From the NCBI GenBank assembly GCA_036272735.1, contig DATAYF010000349.1, positions 1 through 5,532 on the forward strand: a DNA stretch of 5,532 nucleotides, given 5' to 3'. The notes under the pieces are model-generated. The model did no database searches. It was given only the letters and a program-made list of their open reading frames with translations, and was not told the origin of the DNA. Within the stretch, counting starts at the first letter, position 1; every line of letters begins with the position of its first letter. Source of the stretch: DATAYF01 sp036272735. Lineage in GTDB: Bacteria > Chloroflexota > Ktedonobacteria > Ktedonobacterales > Ktedonobacteraceae. Of this stretch, positions 4,697 through 5,532 are shown one piece after another. The position numbers and the translations under genes were made by a program.

Positions 4697-5532
4697 CTAC
4701 GCTGCACGCAGAGCCGCGAAGGGTGAACACCTCGTTTTCGCGAATGGGATCTCTTCCAGCCAGGCACCAACTCGTATCAGATTGATCGCAGTAGCAGTGA
4801 GGACATGCTGCAAGTGCGTTTTGGCGAGTCCGATGTAGCGAGAACGGCGCATATCTAGGGCACACACCGTTTGAGCAATCGTGCCTGCTATTCCTGCGCG
4901 CTTGTCATAGCGCTCTTTGAAATCTGGCAGCCCTTGCTGAAGCCGTGCGGCGGCAATAGCTAGATGCGCCTCACGCGGATGGAGCGTGCGTTCGCGCATG
5001 CCTCTCGTACTACGTGTACATTGAGCGCGAGCAGAGCATGCTAGTGCAATCTCAGGAGACCTGGTGTGTAAGAGAGACCGTTCCTCATCCTCGTTGAGCA
5101 CAGGGATGCTGATCCCATTGCACAATAGGTCTCTGGAACCTGCACTAGGCAGTCCACTTTGTGAAATTGGATCTGAATAGTTGGCTTGTCACGTGGCCCA
5201 CACTCTGACTTCCAATGGCGGCTGACCTTCCCCAGGGGACAAACAACCTGCTGCGCCTCCCAATCAATCTGGAAATCGCTCAACTGAAATGCACCCTGCT
5301 GCTGAGACTGCCAACTCATGTCAGGATGCACTGGGCAGACCAGTTCCACACCATATTCTGCTTGACTGGCGTGCCGCAAATCGGCAGACCCATAGGTGGT
5401 ATCGACAACATGTTCGCCAGGCAGCAATTCCCGCTTAGCAAGAACATCATGAATGCGGGGAAGAGCGCTACGATCTCCCTCGGTCGCTGGAGCCGTTTCC
5501 ACATCAGTAATGAGGTGAGGGGTATCCTGCTC
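4697..5532 (-). pseudogene. IS1182-family transposase, C-terminal part, frameshifted by an insertion
   Basis: Reading minus from the window edge, the frame gives HLITDVETAPATEGD, LPGEHVVDTTYGSADL (with the second DDE aspartate), YGVELVCPVHPDMSW and FQIDWEAQQVVCP, then runs out of frame at 5144. A second frame resumes with LACSARAQCTRS, KRAGIAGTIAQ, RRSRYIGLAKTHLQHV and ends SPFAALRAA at a normal-looking stop (4697-4699). These blocks are the C-terminal half of IS1182-type DDE transposases (DDE_Tnp_1_6-like). Taking out the 100-bp insert plus one CTAG gives 243 uninterrupted codons to the window edge, with the conserved C-x2-C-x5-C intact. The usual GIEGT, which carries the catalytic Glu, reads GIAGT (codon GCA, 4886-4888). 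The gene is therefore non-functional twice over. The N-terminal half lies beyond position 5532. Confidence 0.88.
5045..5144. mobile_element. 100-bp MITE-like insertion with CTAG target duplication
   Basis: Flanking CTAG copies (5041-5044 and 5145-5148) bound a 100-bp segment whose ends are inverted repeats. TGCA is perfect at both tips, and AGGAGACCT (5054-5062) faces AGGTCTCTG (5127-5135). Over the 22 bp including CTAG the arms agree at 17 positions. A perfect internal hairpin GGGAT-GCTG-ATCCC lies at 5103-5116. It has no coding capacity. Deleting it with one CTAG restores the transposase reading as DCLACSARAQCTRS, which shows that it was inserted into an intact gene. CTAG-like 4-bp duplications are known for the IS701 family, a possible source of the mobilising transposase, but this assignment is tentative. 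Confidence 0.8.

Noticed and set aside
1..5532. CRISPR arrays, tRNA or rRNA genes
   Set aside because: I saw no regularly spaced direct repeats and no cloverleaf or rRNA-like sequence on either strand.

Overview
The window looks like accessory DNA from a large, transposon-rich bacterial chromosome. The style of the proteins (AAA ATPase, membrane-anchored N-terminal fragment, IS1182-type transposase, SigJ/ECF41 sigma factor) reminds me most of the Ktedonobacteria (Chloroflexota). That is recognition from memory, not a database match.

Layout. Positions 1-107 hold a stem-loop that resembles the right end of an IS200/IS605-type element. A long, nearly perfect hairpin (108-165) follows, and it contains the premature-looking stop codon of a truncated RecF/ABC-like ATPase (152-1129, minus strand). 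Next comes a short remnant of a membrane-anchored protein (1304-1552, minus). A gene-free stretch (1553-1889) carries a terminator-like hairpin and one copy of a 54-bp repeat.

Positions 1884-4570 form an intact three-gene block. A stand-alone SnoaL/NTF2-like protein (1890-2336) and an atypical NAD(P)-dependent epimerase (2346-3287) make a minus-strand operon. An ECF41/SigJ-type sigma factor with its own fused SnoaL-like domain (3573-4484, plus) is divergent from them. This is the classic ECF41 arrangement: the sigma factor beside a 'COE' partner gene (carboxymuconolactone decarboxylase, oxidoreductase or epimerase) that it probably controls from the shared 285-bp intergenic region.

The block is bracketed by two perfect 54-bp inverted copies (1830-1883 and 4571-4624). 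The right copy lies just downstream of a decayed IS1182-family transposase (4697 to the window end, minus). The block may therefore have been captured as composite-transposon-like cargo. The transposase is doubly dead. Its expected catalytic Glu is Ala, and a 100-bp MITE-like insertion flanked by CTAG duplications (5045-5144) shifts the frame. Removing that insert and one CTAG restores the conserved cysteine motif exactly.

The strongest observations are the inverted-repeat-flanked ECF41 module and the frame-restoring 100-bp miniature element.
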